A stretch of 45,000 nucleotides of DNA. It comes from Neocallimastix lanati (nom. inval.) (taxonomy: Eukaryota; Neocallimastigomycota; Neocallimastigomycetes; Neocallimastigales; Neocallimastigaceae). Of the stretch, positions 26,961-39,060 are shown in pieces (positions within the stretch are counted from its first letter, which is position 1; the number at the start of each line of letters is the position of its first letter). The position numbers and the translations under genes are program-made. The notes beneath the pieces were generated by a model. That model saw only the letters and a program-made list of their open reading frames with translations. It did not search any database and was not told the origin of the DNA. The stretch covers positions 320,001 through 365,000 of the forward strand of contig JACVTC010000101.1 of NCBI GenBank assembly GCA_016946835.1, written 5' to 3'.

Positions 26961-29893
26961 TTTTTAATAGGATGAGAGACCATGAACGATTAATTTATCT
27001 TGTATTTAAAAATTAATATTAATTAAATAAAAAACAAAAATATAAATATCTAAATGTTCCTACCTCAAAATAATAATGAACTATGTTTAGTTATATAAAT
27101 GAATAATCATAACAAAAATCAAAAATTTTAATATTTATTTATTTTCCAAAAAATGTTTATTATAAAATTTATGCCCTGACCGAATAATTTAACAATTTTT
27201 ATTAATTATTTATATAAAATAAAAATAAAAATTTTTTATATGTTATTAATTATAGGAATATTATTTAATTATTATTAATTCATAATATATAGATATTAAA
27301 ATACTTTAAATTAATTTATATTATCATATATTTAAATATATATGTATAAATAAGTAAAAAAAAAAAATTTTTTTAATAAATAATATAATTTTTTTAATTC
27401 TTTTTTATAATTAATTAGATAATTAAGTTAATTTTCCAAGTAAACTTTTATATTATTTTTAATAATATATAGTAATATAACAACAGATTATATATTTTTT
27501 TAATATTATTAATTTTTTTATAGATAATTTTTTTTTAAATGGATTAATTAAAAATATTTTTTTTTATGTCATTTATATTAAAAATAAACCATATAAAAAT
27601 TGGTTTTAATGAGTTACAATGAATAGTTCGCCATCTATTTAGTATAATAATAATATCATTATATTATCAATCTATATATACAGACCAAAAGAGCATTAAT
27701 TAATAATATTGATTAAATTAATATGGTAAAAATCACTTTCATTAGAATCTATAAACATATTTTTATGTTTTAATTTATTTTACAAAATTAAAAAAATACC
27801 CATTAAAAATAAAATTTTTATTGTTATTTAATCCTTAATTTTCCATTTATAAATATTAATTTTCCAACAAAAAAAAATATTAAATATATTTATTTAAGTA
27901 ATCAATACAATATTAATCCTAAATTTAGTATTTCATTATTATTTTATAACTTAATAAGTCAAAAATTTAAGTTTTTATAATATTTTCATATTTTTTAAAA
28001 ATACTACTTTTCAAAATTTTTTATATAAAAATATACCTAAATTTACCTAAATTTTTATTATAATTTAAAATTTCTTAAATTTTCAATATATAATAGAATA
28101 ACACTTTAAATATAATTCACATAATTTAATTTAGTAATTATTAAATATATTCATTATAAATAGAAGTATACATTTATACATATATATAAATTTTTTATAC
28201 TTTATTTAGATTTATGTCAATTGAAATATAATAAAATTAAAAATTTTCCTTAATCCTCAAATTTATTATATTAAAAAAAAAAAAAAAAAAGAATAATTTT
28301 TATTGAATAAAAAGTTTTTATTGTGAATTAATATTAGTTTTATATTTTAAATGTAATGTAATAATTTTTAATAAACTATACCAAAAATAAAACAAAAATA
28401 ATATTAAAAAAAAAAAATTATTTCGCAATTATTAAATTTAGTAGATATTAAACATTTTGAATTCAAATATACTTGTTATTATTTTTTTTTAAAATATATT
28501 TTGAATTCAAATATATTTTCTATTATTTTTTTTCCAAATATATTTTAATTACTTATATTATTAAAATATTATTATCTAATATAATGATTTACTTTGTTGG
28601 TGATAATTTATTTTACATCCAATATTAAATTATATTATAATACATTCTTTATATCAATAGAAAGAAATTTTTAGATTTCTTTCTTCTTCTTCTTTTTTTT
28701 TTTTTTTGTTAAGATAAATAGATAAATAAAACTTTTATTTTATATAAAGAATAAAATATTTATGATATTTCTTTAAATAAATTAATATTTTTTATTTAAA
28801 TAAATTAATAAATATAAACAGTATATTTTTTATTTAATAATAATGCTAAGTCATTTTATTATGAAAAATTTTAATAAATATAATAATTACTTTATTTTAA
28901 ATAAATAATTTGGATAATTTATATTTTAATTTATTATTATAGTTAAGTCTTTTTATTTTAATATTAGAAATATTTTAAAAAAAACGATATTTAATTTAAT
29001 TTAATATTGTATTGCTAAAAAATAATATTTTTATGTCAGTTATTATTATTAAAAATTAACCATAATGAAATTAATTTTAATTAATTATTAAGGAGAACTC
29101 TTCGCTTATTTAATATTATAAAATTTTATTAATAATTTTAAACTTTATTAACGGATTTATGAAGAAACATATAATACCAAAAGAATATATTTTTTTAATT
29201 TATAATGTTTATATTTTAATTCATGATAATTTTTTTTAATATTAAATTTAATTTAATATTTAAATTGTATTGAATAATAAATTTTAAAAATATATTTACT
29301 AATTATTTAATTTATTTTAAAAATCCATAAAAATAAATTGAATATCCATAAAAAATTTAATTATTTTTTAAAAATTTTCCATTTATTACCCATAGTTATT
29401 AATTTTATTATTAATTTATATTAAATGTTTTAATATTTGTAATGAAAAAAAAAATTAGAAATTATTTCAATTTTTATTTTTCTATATTATTTTATTTATA
29501 TTAATTTTCCCAATATTATTAATTAATATTTGTTTTATTAACTAATAATTTTAATTTTCTTTATTTTATAATTATAAAAAAAAAAATATAAATATAAACT
29601 GTTTCTTTTTTTTTTTTTTTTTTTTTTTTATAAATTCAAAATATTAATTAATATTAATAATTAATATTAATTTTATTATCAAATTATAAAATAAAAAAAA
29701 AATATTTATGTATATTCTTATAAATTAATAATTTAAATAAAAATATATTTAAACATTTTATTAAATATATATAATACTTATATTAAATAATTAAATATTA
29801 AAATTATAATTTTAATAATAATTAAAAAAATTTTTAACAGTTTAATATAAATTAATTTTTTTTAAAAAAAATTTATTAATAATTATTTCAAAA
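26961..29893. other. 2.9 kb AT-rich spacer upstream of the GH3 gene
   Basis: Long stretch with no coding signal on either strand. It must contain the GH3 promoter at its right end. Small imperfect repeats occur, for example ATTTTGAATTCAAATATA near 28456 and 28498. I cannot name any regulatory site with confidence. Confidence 0.55.
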
Positions 29894-32302
29894 ATGAGAT
29901 TATCAACTGTTTTATCTACTGTTACTATTCTTTTCGCTTCTAAGACTTTAGCTATGTCTTGGGAAGAAGCTGATAAAAAGGCAAGAAAATGGTGTGAAGA
30001 TTTAACAAATGAAGAAAAAATAGCTATCGTCACTGGTAGAGAAAATATGACCGGGGTTTGTGTCGGTTCTATTGATCCAATTGAAAGAAAAGGTTTCAAA
30101 GGTCTTTGTCTTCAAGATGGTCCTGCTGGTGTAAGATTTGCTAATGGTACTGCTACTTCTTGGCAAGCTGCTATCAATACTGCTGCTACTTTCGATAGAA
30201 CTTTATTATATAAGGTTGGTGAAGCTCAAGGTAACGAGTTTTACCAAAGAGGTATTAATATTGCTTTAGCTCCAGCTATGAATATTCAACGTGCTCCAGC
30301 TGCAGGTAGAATTTGGGAAAGTTATGGTGAAGATCCTTTCCTTGCTGGTCAATGTGGTATTGAAGTTATTAAAGGTATGCAATCTAAAGGTGTTATTGCT
30401 ACCGCTAAGCATTACATTGGTAATGATCAAGAAAATAATCGTGGAGCTTCATCTTCAAATATTCCAGAACAAGCTCTTTGGGAAGTTTATATGGAACCAT
30501 TCTATCGTGCTGTTAATGATGCTTCTGTTGATTCTATCATGGCAGCTTATAATGCTGTTAATGGAACTTATTCTGTTCAAAATAAAAGACTTTTGACTGA
30601 TTATTTAAAAGGAAAATTAGAATTCCAAGGTTTTGTAATGTCAGATTGGTGGGCCATTTATGATGTTGAAAAGAGTTTCGGAGCTGGAATGGATATGAAT
30701 ATGCCAGGTGGTAAATATTGGGGTCCAAACTTTATTGGTGATAGTTTCTGGGGTGAACATATTCAAGAATGTATTGATAAAGATATTTTCCCTCAAGAAA
30801 GATTAGATGATGCTGTCTTACGTATTATTCGTTCATTATATAAAGCTGAACAAATGGATGATTATCCAGATGTCAATTTATATGTTGATACTAATACTAA
30901 AGAAAATATAGCACTTAACAGAAAGGTTGGAGCTGATAGTAATGTTTTATTAAAGAATGATGATGCTATTCTTCCAATTAAGAAAAATAATAAAATAAAG
31001 AAGATAGCAGTTATTGGTAAAGATTCTATGCCAACTAAATTCTGTTCTGATTTAGGATGTGCTGATGGTACTCTTCCTCTTGGTTGGGGTTCTGGTACTA
31101 CCGATTTCAAATATATTGTTGATCCTCTTTCTGCTATCAGTAAGAGAGCAAAGAAAGAAGATATTGAAGTTGTTAGTTATGGAAAAGATGATGCTAAAGG
31201 AGGAGCTGAAGCTGCTAAAGATGCCGATTTAGCTATTGTTTTCGTTCAAGCTGATTCTGGTGAAGAATATGTTACAGTTGAAGGAAACAAAGGAGATCGT
31301 CAAAGTTTAGATTTATGGCATGATGGAAATGAATTAATTGATGCAGTTGCTTCTGCTAATAAGAATACTATTGTTGTTATTCATGCTCCAGGACCTGTTA
31401 ATGTTCCATTCTTAGATAAAGTTAAAGGTATTGTATTCGCAGGTATGCCAGGTCAAGAAAGTGGTAATGCTATCACCGATGTTTTATTCGGAGATGTTAA
31501 TCCATCTGGTCACTTACCATACACTTGGGCTCCTCGTGAAGATTATCCAACCGATGTTAAATATGATGCAGCTCTTCAAGGAGGAGGTGAAGAAAAAACT
31601 CAATATGATTATGATGAAGGATTATTTGTTGGATATCGTTGGTTCGATAAGAAAGGAATTGAACCAACTTTCGCTTTTGGATATGGTTTATCTTACACCA
31701 CTTTTGAATATTCTGATTTAAAGGTTGAAATGAAAGAAGATGGACTTCATGTTTCAGTAACTATTACTAATACCGGATCAGTTGCAGGAGCAGCAGTTCC
31801 AATGATTTTCCTTTCATTCCCAGATGTTGTTAAAGATTATCCATCTCGTTTATTCAAAGGATTTGATAAGATGATGTTAGAAGCAGGAGAAAGTAAAACT
31901 ACTAAAATCTTTATTGATAATCATGATCTTTCCTACTTTGATGTTGAATCTATGAAATTTGTTAAACCAGAAGAAGGAGAATACACAGTTTATGCTGGAT
32001 CTAATGCCCGAGATTTACCACTTAAAGTAAATGTTTCTGCTAATGCTGGAGAAACAGGTGAAAATGGAGAAACAGGAGAAGCTGATGACAATAACAATGA
32101 ATCAGATGCTGAAGAAGATATTGGAGATCTTCCAGAAAACGATGATGTTAAAGAAGTTAATGAAGACAGTAATGATGAAGAAGTTACTACAGATTCTGTT
32201 GAAGAAGAAGCTTCAAATACAGAAAAGAAAAACACTACTGTTGTCAAAAAGTTAGTTAAAACTAGAACTATTAGAAAATGTATTATTAAGAAGAAAAATT
32301 AA
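29894..32302 (+). CDS. Secreted GH3 beta-glucosidase
   Basis: Hydrolyses terminal beta-glucosyl residues such as cellobiose, outside the cell. Intronless, 802 residues. The start is the first ATG and gives a signal peptide (1 to about 20, ending in KTLA). The GH3 N-terminal domain has LCLQDGPAGVR (71-81), the KH/ATAKHYIGNDQE substrate block (169-180) and the nucleophile Asp251 in FVMSDWW. The C-terminal domain carries SGEE; Glu457 is the likely acid/base, followed by GNKGDRQSLDLWHDG. GYGLSYT (596-602) leads into a fibronectin-III-like domain (about 615-715). The tail differs from most: an acidic Asn/Glu linker (720-780), then a Lys/Arg-rich end with one Cys. I see no dockerin or CBM10 cysteine pattern, so it is probably not a cellulosome subunit. 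A short palindrome (TAACAT...ATGTTA, 32319-32342) follows the stop. Confidence 0.95.
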   Translation: MRLSTVLSTVTILFASKTLAMSWEEADKKARKWCEDLTNEEKIAIVTGRENMTGVCVGSIDPIERKGFKGLCLQDGPAGVRFANGTATSWQAAINTAATFDRTLLYKVGEAQGNEFYQRGINIALAPAMNIQRAPAAGRIWESYGEDPFLAGQCGIEVIKGMQSKGVIATAKHYIGNDQENNRGASSSNIPEQALWEVYMEPFYRAVNDASVDSIMAAYNAVNGTYSVQNKRLLTDYLKGKLEFQGFVMSDWWAIYDVEKSFGAGMDMNMPGGKYWGPNFIGDSFWGEHIQECIDKDIFPQERLDDAVLRIIRSLYKAEQMDDYPDVNLYVDTNTKENIALNRKVGADSNVLLKNDDAILPIKKNNKIKKIAVIGKDSMPTKFCSDLGCADGTLPLGWGSGTTDFKYIVDPLSAISKRAKKEDIEVVSYGKDDAKGGAEAAKDADLAIVFVQADSGEEYVTVEGNKGDRQSLDLWHDGNELIDAVASANKNTIVVIHAPGPVNVPFLDKVKGIVFAGMPGQESGNAITDVLFGDVNPSGHLPYTWAPREDYPTDVKYDAALQGGGEEKTQYDYDEGLFVGYRWFDKKGIEPTFAFGYGLSYTTFEYSDLKVEMKEDGLHVSVTITNTGSVAGAAVPMIFLSFPDVVKDYPSRLFKGFDKMMLEAGESKTTKIFIDNHDLSYFDVESMKFVKPEEGEYTVYAGSNARDLPLKVNVSANAGETGENGETGEADDNNNESDAEEDIGDLPENDDVKEVNEDSNDEEVTTDSVEEEASNTEKKNTTVVKKLVKTRTIRKCIIKKKN

Positions 32303-33180
32303 ATTAATTAAAAGATAATAACATATTACAATAACAATGTTATCTTAATATAATTTGATTAAATTTTTATAGTTTTATAAACTTATGTTAAAGTTTTTAT
32401 AAGATATACATAAATATTTTTTTATAAAAAAAAATGAATAAAAAGAATAAATATTAAAAAAAAATAAAAGTATTAAGTAAAAATAAAAGAGAAAAAATTT
32501 ATAATAAAAAAAAAATAAAAAAAAAAAATAATAATTTAATGAAATATAACTTAGTATATACAAATAAAATGTATATATATATTTATTTGTAATATAAATA
32601 AACTTAAAAATAAAAGTAATTATTAAATTGAAAATTTCATTATAGTAATGATATATGATGTTTTTTTGATTTATTATACACAATATTTTGATATATTAAA
32701 TTTATATTTAAAGGTTAATATTTTAATTGTAAATTGGAGAAATTTTAAAAATATTTTTTTTAAAGGAATGATTGTTTTTATATTACAAAATTTTTTGTAA
32801 AACCCATATAGGGAAAAAAAAAAAAATAATTTTTTAAAAAATTTTATTATACTAATTTTATTATACTATAAATAATATGAAATACTTTATAAAAAAAATA
32901 AAAAATATAAACTAGTAAAAGGGAAATAATATATAGTACATGGAATATATAATTAATATATTATAAAATTGTTGATTAAAAAATAATAATAATAATTTTA
33001 TATATATCAAGAAAGTTTAAAAATTATTGATTATTTTTTGTATTTTTTCTTTTTTTTTTTTTTTTACCCATTTTCAATTCTTTTCAACTTTCATTTTAAA
33101 GAGCTAACGAACATCCAATTTTAATTCAATATAAATATTCTTTTTTTTTTTTTTTTTCTAAATTCGTTATATTTTTTTTT
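32303..33180. other. AT-rich spacer 3' of the GH3 gene
   Basis: Presumed GH3 3' UTR, then AT-rich DNA. The minus-strand Phe/Tyr/Ile frames here reflect composition only. Confidence 0.55.
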
Positions 33181-33848
33181 TATGTATTAATTTATATTAG
33201 TCGATGATACGAATCAACTATTTTAGCAAATTCACTGGAATCACTTGAAGATATATAATACTTAATTTGTTTGTTTTTTTAATATGTTTTACCTTTTGAA
33301 AACAATAAAATTTGATTGGTAAATCCTTAGCAAGCAATGGAACTAGTAGTATTAATGATTTTTTTTTTTTTTTTTTCAATAACAAAATCAATTGAAAGTT
33401 CTTCATATCCTATTTCTTCACTAAGAATCTCAAATTTGTTATGATGACATATTTCTTTCTTAAGTTCAAGACATTTATACCTATCTCATATAACAAATTT
33501 TTTTTTTTTTTTTTTTTTTTTGGTAACAAAAATGATTCATCGGTGGTAGTTTTCTTACAATAAACTTACCAGAGGTTTATGATCAGATACAGAAGGATAG
33601 TCCACAAAACAAGCACTTGATATTTTAATCCAGCCTACTTGAGTTTGACTAATGAATGATCCATATCTGATGAATATCTACTTCTAGTCTATGAAATAGA
33701 AGGAACTATTCATCGTAAGAATAAGCAAGTTATCAAGGTTAATGTCGGTTAATTTATATGTATATCAGCCGTGCTCAATATTAAACTCTCCAAGAATAAT
33801 AGATGGATGATTAGTATAATTCTTGAAGCTTATGATTTTGATTAAAAT

Positions 33849-33860
<12 letters not shown>
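33180..33860 (-). mobile_element. LINE endonuclease relic, C-terminal half
   Basis: The minus strand reads SIILGEFN at about 33805-33780, the family's GDFN motif with Asp replaced by Glu. It then reads WIKIS and DYPSVSDHKPL (about 33605-33570), the SDH motif of LINE endonucleases. Stops follow both blocks. The left end fades into poly-T near 33485-33520. The right end abuts the poly-T tail of the next fragment. Confidence 0.68.
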
Positions 33861-33879
<19 letters not shown>

Positions 33880-34560
33880 AGACTTAGATAATAACTTTAT
33901 TTAATATTTATATTATATAAAACAGGACTAAAGAATAAAGGAAATTAAAACATATTTCTTCAATGAGGAGAGGAATAGAATTTATTAATAAAGAAATAAA
34001 AAATACTAATTTAACTTAACATTTAAATTACAGTTTAATATGGATTGTATAGGTTTTTTCAATGATAAAAATTCATCAAAAGGAATACCAAGATAAGTAT
34101 ACTTGAGAGTTTTTGGTAATTTGTTACTACCAATAAAGAAGGATGGATCTTCGTAATGTATGATTCAGTTGATCCGAATGAAAAAATAAATAGTTACCCT
34201 GTTTATCCCTTAAAACGCTTGACGAAAGTAGAATTAGAGTACATAGGGTGAGATAGCTTTTTTAATTTTAACCAAGCACTCCTAGCATTTTTATTACGAA
34301 AATCATTACATGCAGGACTCTATCGACTGATGAAATTGTTTTGATTTAATAGAAAACTTATTTAACCTGACTTTATCACCACATAAATTTTTATATTCAC
34401 GAAGTTAATTTTAAAAAAAATCATCAAGGTTTTCAAGATAAGTACCTAAAGAAAAATTTTTTTTAATTTTTTAATAAAGAAAAGAGGAATCCTTATAATT
34501 TATCAGTTTAATCAGTTTAACTAATTTCATCGGTTTTACAACAAGAATAGCACCATTTAT
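33855..34560 (-). mobile_element. LINE fragment with internal deletion and poly-A tail
   Basis: Read on the minus strand. From 34560 it runs from GAILVVKP-like palm wording, through an out-of-order linker piece (NDFRNKNARSAWLKLKK, about 34310-34255), to the thumb SNKLPKTLKYTYLGIPFDE (34135-34080). It then passes through a degenerate stretch into an AATAAA-containing 3' end and a poly-A tail (poly-T at 33855-33880). The 3' end resembles that of the fragment at 34599-35207, so both belong to one family. Several stops. Confidence 0.65.
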
Positions 34561-34593
34561 GTATAAATACACAAAAATAAAAATAAAAATAAT

Positions 34594-34598
<5 letters not shown>

Positions 34599-34631
<33 letters not shown>

Positions 34632-35207
34632 CTAGGAATAAACTTTATTTAATAATATTTTTTTTTTAAAAAAAATACATGAAGTTTAAATACATGAAAT
34701 TTTTTTTTTATATTAATATTAAAAAACTACGTTATGAGATTCGAGGACGAAAAGGCCTCTAACTCTTCCCATTCATCGAAGATAACTCCATGTGGATGAA
34801 AATTATCATTCGAATCTGTATCAGAATTTCTTCTTTGCCTTATCGTTACGACGTCGACGCTCTTGACAACGGTAGGTCTAACACTATACAAATCGATCAT
34901 GGTGTAAAAATCACCAATCACAATAGGCATAACGTTAGTAAGGAATTCCGCAAGCCCCACAAAATATGAAATCGGGAAAGAAGACTCGTTCGAAGGTGAT
35001 TGAAAAATATTATTAATATATCGCCTTCTTTCCCCCGAGCCGATCTTTAAGATTTCAAATACTGCATTTCCGCCAAGAAGGAGACACAGCACGTAAAAAT
35101 TGATATTATCATCAAAATCTTCCTCTTTATCATCAGGAATGTTCAATGATTTCTCATGAACAATAAGAGAAAAATTAATAAAAATTTCATTAACAAAGGG
35201 AATGAAT
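34599..35207 (-). mobile_element. 5'-truncated LINE, family B, with poly-A tail
   Basis: A 139-codon open frame (35146-34727) encodes the C-terminus of a LINE protein: LLLGGNAVFEILK, then LTNVMPIVIG, then VKSVDVVTIRQRR. This lines up with LLGGRS, LQSIIPIAIG and TKSVNAEETVRQA of the family A copy next to it, so the families are related but diverged. The frame extends open toward 35207, where it meets family A's poly-A tail. The 3' UTR has AATAAAG about 15 bases before the poly-A (poly-T at 34599-34628). Confidence 0.8.
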
Positions 35208-37612
35208 TTTTTTTTTTTTTTTTTTTTTTTAACGGCAGCAAACTTGTTTCATCTTTATTAATTAAATATTTGATAAAATACATGTAATAAAATAATAAAA
35301 AAAAAAAAGATAAAAAAATAAACAAAAAATAAAACACAAAATAAAAATAAAATAATGGTATAATATATTCTAGTTTCATTTAATTAATATTTGTAAGACT
35401 TCACAAGGGCATTATTATACTGAAGTATAATAATTAACTTTGACTTCGCAATGTTAATCATAATTTTAAGATACAAAATTATGATCTTCATTGGTTGCGC
35501 TAGCCCTGCTGGCCTGTCTTACTGTTTCTTCAGCATTGACGCTCTTGGTAGTAGTAGTACGATTCGATTTGAACCTATTGAACAAAGACCATTGCTGGCC
35601 AATAGCAATAGGTATAATTGATTGGAGAAGTGCCGCAGTAATCACTAAGAACGGAGTATCAGAATAAGCACCTGATTTCATCTGGCACTTAAATAGATCC
35701 TTCCATTCCCTTGTACTGTTATTAATACTTCGACCTCCAAGAAGGAAATTAAACACTTTTTCACACACACTAGAATCAATATACACATTATTTTCAATAC
35801 TATTACTAACATTACTAAAAATACTATTACTAATATTATTATTACTATTATAACTATTACTATTATTACTATTACTATTATCATTATTACTATTAACAAT
35901 ATCATTTGTTAGGTTGCCACGGTAAAAAGCATTATATAAAAATAAAATTTTATCATTAACTTTACTACGAGTATGATTGAAAAAGGGACAATCAATTAAC
36001 CAATGACTTATCCATTGTTTATTACTTTTACAACAGGGACAAAAATTAGGACACATTTGGTCCACTATTTTTGCAGCTTTAGCAATTCTAGCATCTAATC
36101 TATATCCGCTTCGTGCTCTCAATAGCCAATAGAAACCATATGAAAGATCAGGATAGTCATAACAAAGTTTTATAAATTTTGATGTTTCTTCGAATTTGTT
36201 TTTGTCATAAAACTCAGCTTTAATAGAATTGATTTTCATATCTCTTTTCCAATAAAAATCCTTGATTTTATTATCGTTATTACCTCTTTTCTCTAGTTTA
36301 CGTTTAAGAGTTCTACTTTCTTTTGTCCATGTATATTTTCTAGATTTTGGAATATTATTAACTAAATAGGAAATAATACAATTTGAATTTTTCCATTTAT
36401 CAAAACATTTGACCTGAGACAAAGCACACTTAGCTGACAATGGAGGAATATGTAAATCTTTTGAAATAGAATATACATTAATAAATGATTTGGCTTTTTG
36501 TATACCTGCAATCCATCTTAATCCTTTATTAATTAATTTCTGAGTATTATTTGTTCTCGTTTTATTTGAACCAAGTAAAGGTGCAAAGTAAGAGACTTTA
36601 CTAAGTACATAAGAGTTAATTATAATCTTCTTAAATGGAATAGGAATTTTGGAATTTGAAAGAAATTTACTAACAGAAAAGAGAGCTTTAGTTACTTTAG
36701 AGTTAAGTAATTTAATAATAGGTTTCAACGATAAGCTTTTATCAAATGGTATACCTAAATAGGTATAACATTTAGTTATTGGAATTGGTTGACCAGCAAG
36801 ATAAAAAGTAGGATCTCTTTTATTTTGAAAAAGAGGTGTGTCTGGTCGAATCACCATCGTTGCACACTTATTAATTCCAAAATTTATCATATTAAATTTA
36901 GCCCATTCATTTACCTTCTTAAGCATTTTTTTTAACTTAGTTCTTGATGGTGCGCATAGAACAATATCATCTGCAAAGAGTCCACCACAACATCTAGATT
37001 CGCCTAAAGGAATTCCAAGTTCTGAAACATCATTAAAAATGTCATTAATAAAAAGATTGAAAAGAATTGGTGATAGTGGACAACCTTGTCTAACTCCTTT
37101 CATAATATTAAAAGATTCCGAATATTGATCATCAATTTTAACACTGGCTTTGGAAGTCATATATAGATTTTTTATAAATTGATAAAATTTACCTCTAATA
37201 CCTAAAGCATCTAATTTATATTAAATATTACCTATTGGAACAGAATCATATGCCTTTTTTAAATCTAGAAAAGCAAGGTAAGTTTCTTTATTATCATTTT
37301 TACGCCTTTGACAAATTTCTCGAATTGAAATAAATAAACTAACACATTCTTCTTTTGTACGAAATCCAAATTGCTCTGGCCTAATAAAATTATTTTTAAG
37401 TCCATATTCCGAAATTCTTTTGGAGACTATTTTCGAAATGAGTTTAATACCATTGTTAATCAGAGAGATACCTCGATAATTGTCACAATCAGATAGATCA
37501 TCTCCTTTTTTAGGAATAGATATAATACTTGCTTCATTCCATGAGCTAGGAAATTCATATAACCCTATTACTCATTTATGACTTAATGATTTATAAAAAT
37601 TAATGAGTATTA
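35208..37612 (-). mobile_element. 5'-truncated LINE, family A, best-preserved copy
   Basis: Two in-frame stops, TGA at 37572-37574 and TAA at 37221-37223, interrupt an otherwise continuous RT frame. Upstream of the second stop are EFPSSWNEASIISIPKKGD and motif A LDLKKAYDSVP. From 37160 a 564-residue frame is intact to 35466: RQGCPLSP (24-31), catalytic FADD (62-65), thumb YTYLGIPFD (132-140), zinc knuckle Cys370/374/376/377 with His386 and Cys391, Asn-rich linker (420-460), and C-terminal SVNAEETVRQASRAS. The 3' UTR has AATAAAGATG shortly before GCTGCCGTT and the poly-A tail (poly-T at 35208-35230). The endonuclease is missing. It cannot move itself. Confidence 0.88.
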
Positions 37613-39060
37613 ATTAAAAATTTTATATAAAAATGAATTAAAGATAAATAAGAAAAATAGAAATATATGAAAAATATTATTGACAATATAATTTAAAATA
37701 TATATATATTACTTTTTATAAAAATTTTCTTTTTAATTATTTTATTCTAATTTAAGTAAATGTTTTTATATAATGAAAAAATAATATAATATAAAGAGAA
37801 AATTGTTTATAAATAGTATCAAATTCATTCCTATTAAAAAAGAAATATATATATATATATTTAATTAAAAAAAAATATAATATATATACACATTCAAATA
37901 AAAAAAATATAATATATATATATTTAAATAAAAAAAATATAAGAAGTAATATATGGGATCTACAAAACTTTCTATTGCCATCAAAGCCAAGAGAATGATC
38001 TTCATTAGAATGGTTCACATCAAAAGATTCATTCTATAAAGAAATAACAGAGATTCTTCTTTGTTATATTGGTTTTAATATAAAATTTTTATAGTTATAA
38101 TAAGTTATTTTTTTAACTATATCAATAAAAAAATAAAAATAAATTAAATTCGAGATAGTATTAATGACATGACGAAGCTTTAGTAATTTTTTCATATTAA
38201 TATATATATAAGAAAGATAGAGAAACCTAAAAAAAGAAAGTTCTTCTTGTAATATATTTTTTTAATCCAATATCGAAAAATAGCTCATTTAAAGTTAGAA
38301 GGAAAATATGATAATCTTTGAAATTATAATACTCAAAGTTATAAATTCCTCTTAATATATTCCTATATATAAATAAAAAAAGTTATAATTATCATAGTTG
38401 CTGAATATTTATTTATTTCAAAAAAAAAAAAAATAACATCTTTAAATTCTTATAAGACAAAAACAAAAATGAAAAAAAAAAAAAAAAAGTGTTATCATTT
38501 TTTTTGTTCATTTAATGTGACTAAGAGAAATATTTATCAATAAATACAACCTCCATAATAATTTTTCTTTTCTTATTATTTTTGTTTTGCTTTTGAAAAT
38601 TAAATAAAAATGGGTAGATAAAGAAATATGTTTTGAATAGTGAGACATAATCGTAAGCATTCTTAAAGGATCCATGAAAAACTAAAATATTTCTATTTAG
38701 GTATATATTATATAAAAAAGTTGAAGTACTTTGTGTATTTCTCCACTCCATATTTAAAGTAGACAAAGAAGAGTGAGATTTTTAGACTAAACAAATAAGG
38801 ACAAATTAATAGAAAACAAAAAAGAAAACAAAAAAGAAAAAAGAGTTTAATTTATTTATACATAGAAATAGAATAATTATTATTATATATATACATTAAT
38901 TTTTTTTATTTAATATAGATATTTATTATTTATTAATTATAATTAAAAAATAAATATTATTCATTTATTCTCTTAGATTTTATTGTAATTATTTACATTA
39001 CAATGTTATAATTATATTTCTTTTTTTTTTTAAAAAAAAAAAAAAAAAAGTAGTTTTATA
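37613..39060 (-). other. Spacer with exon-like fragments of an unrecognised gene
   Basis: Mostly AT-rich. Three minus-strand patches look coding. One is at 38200-38135 (starts MKKLLKLRHVINTISN). The second is at 38033-37960, after a TAG acceptor (NESFDVNHSNEDHSLGF). The third is at 38766-38600 (MSTLNMEWRNTQSTSTF, then an HGSFKNAYDYVS segment). No splice chain joins them convincingly and none matches a family I know. They may be remnants of one gene or old LINE debris. Confidence 0.3.

Noticed and set aside
31990-32247. Minus-strand Ser-rich frame
   Set aside because: Antisense shadow of the acidic linker of the GH3 gene.
32375-32683. 102-codon minus-strand frame after the GH3 gene
   Set aside because: Composition artefact, almost only Phe/Tyr/Ile/Asn/Lys.
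34141-34320. Possible independent host exon (KLKKLSHPMYSNSTF)
   Set aside because: It lies between two recognisable LINE segments on the same strand and fits the linker between endonuclease and RT.
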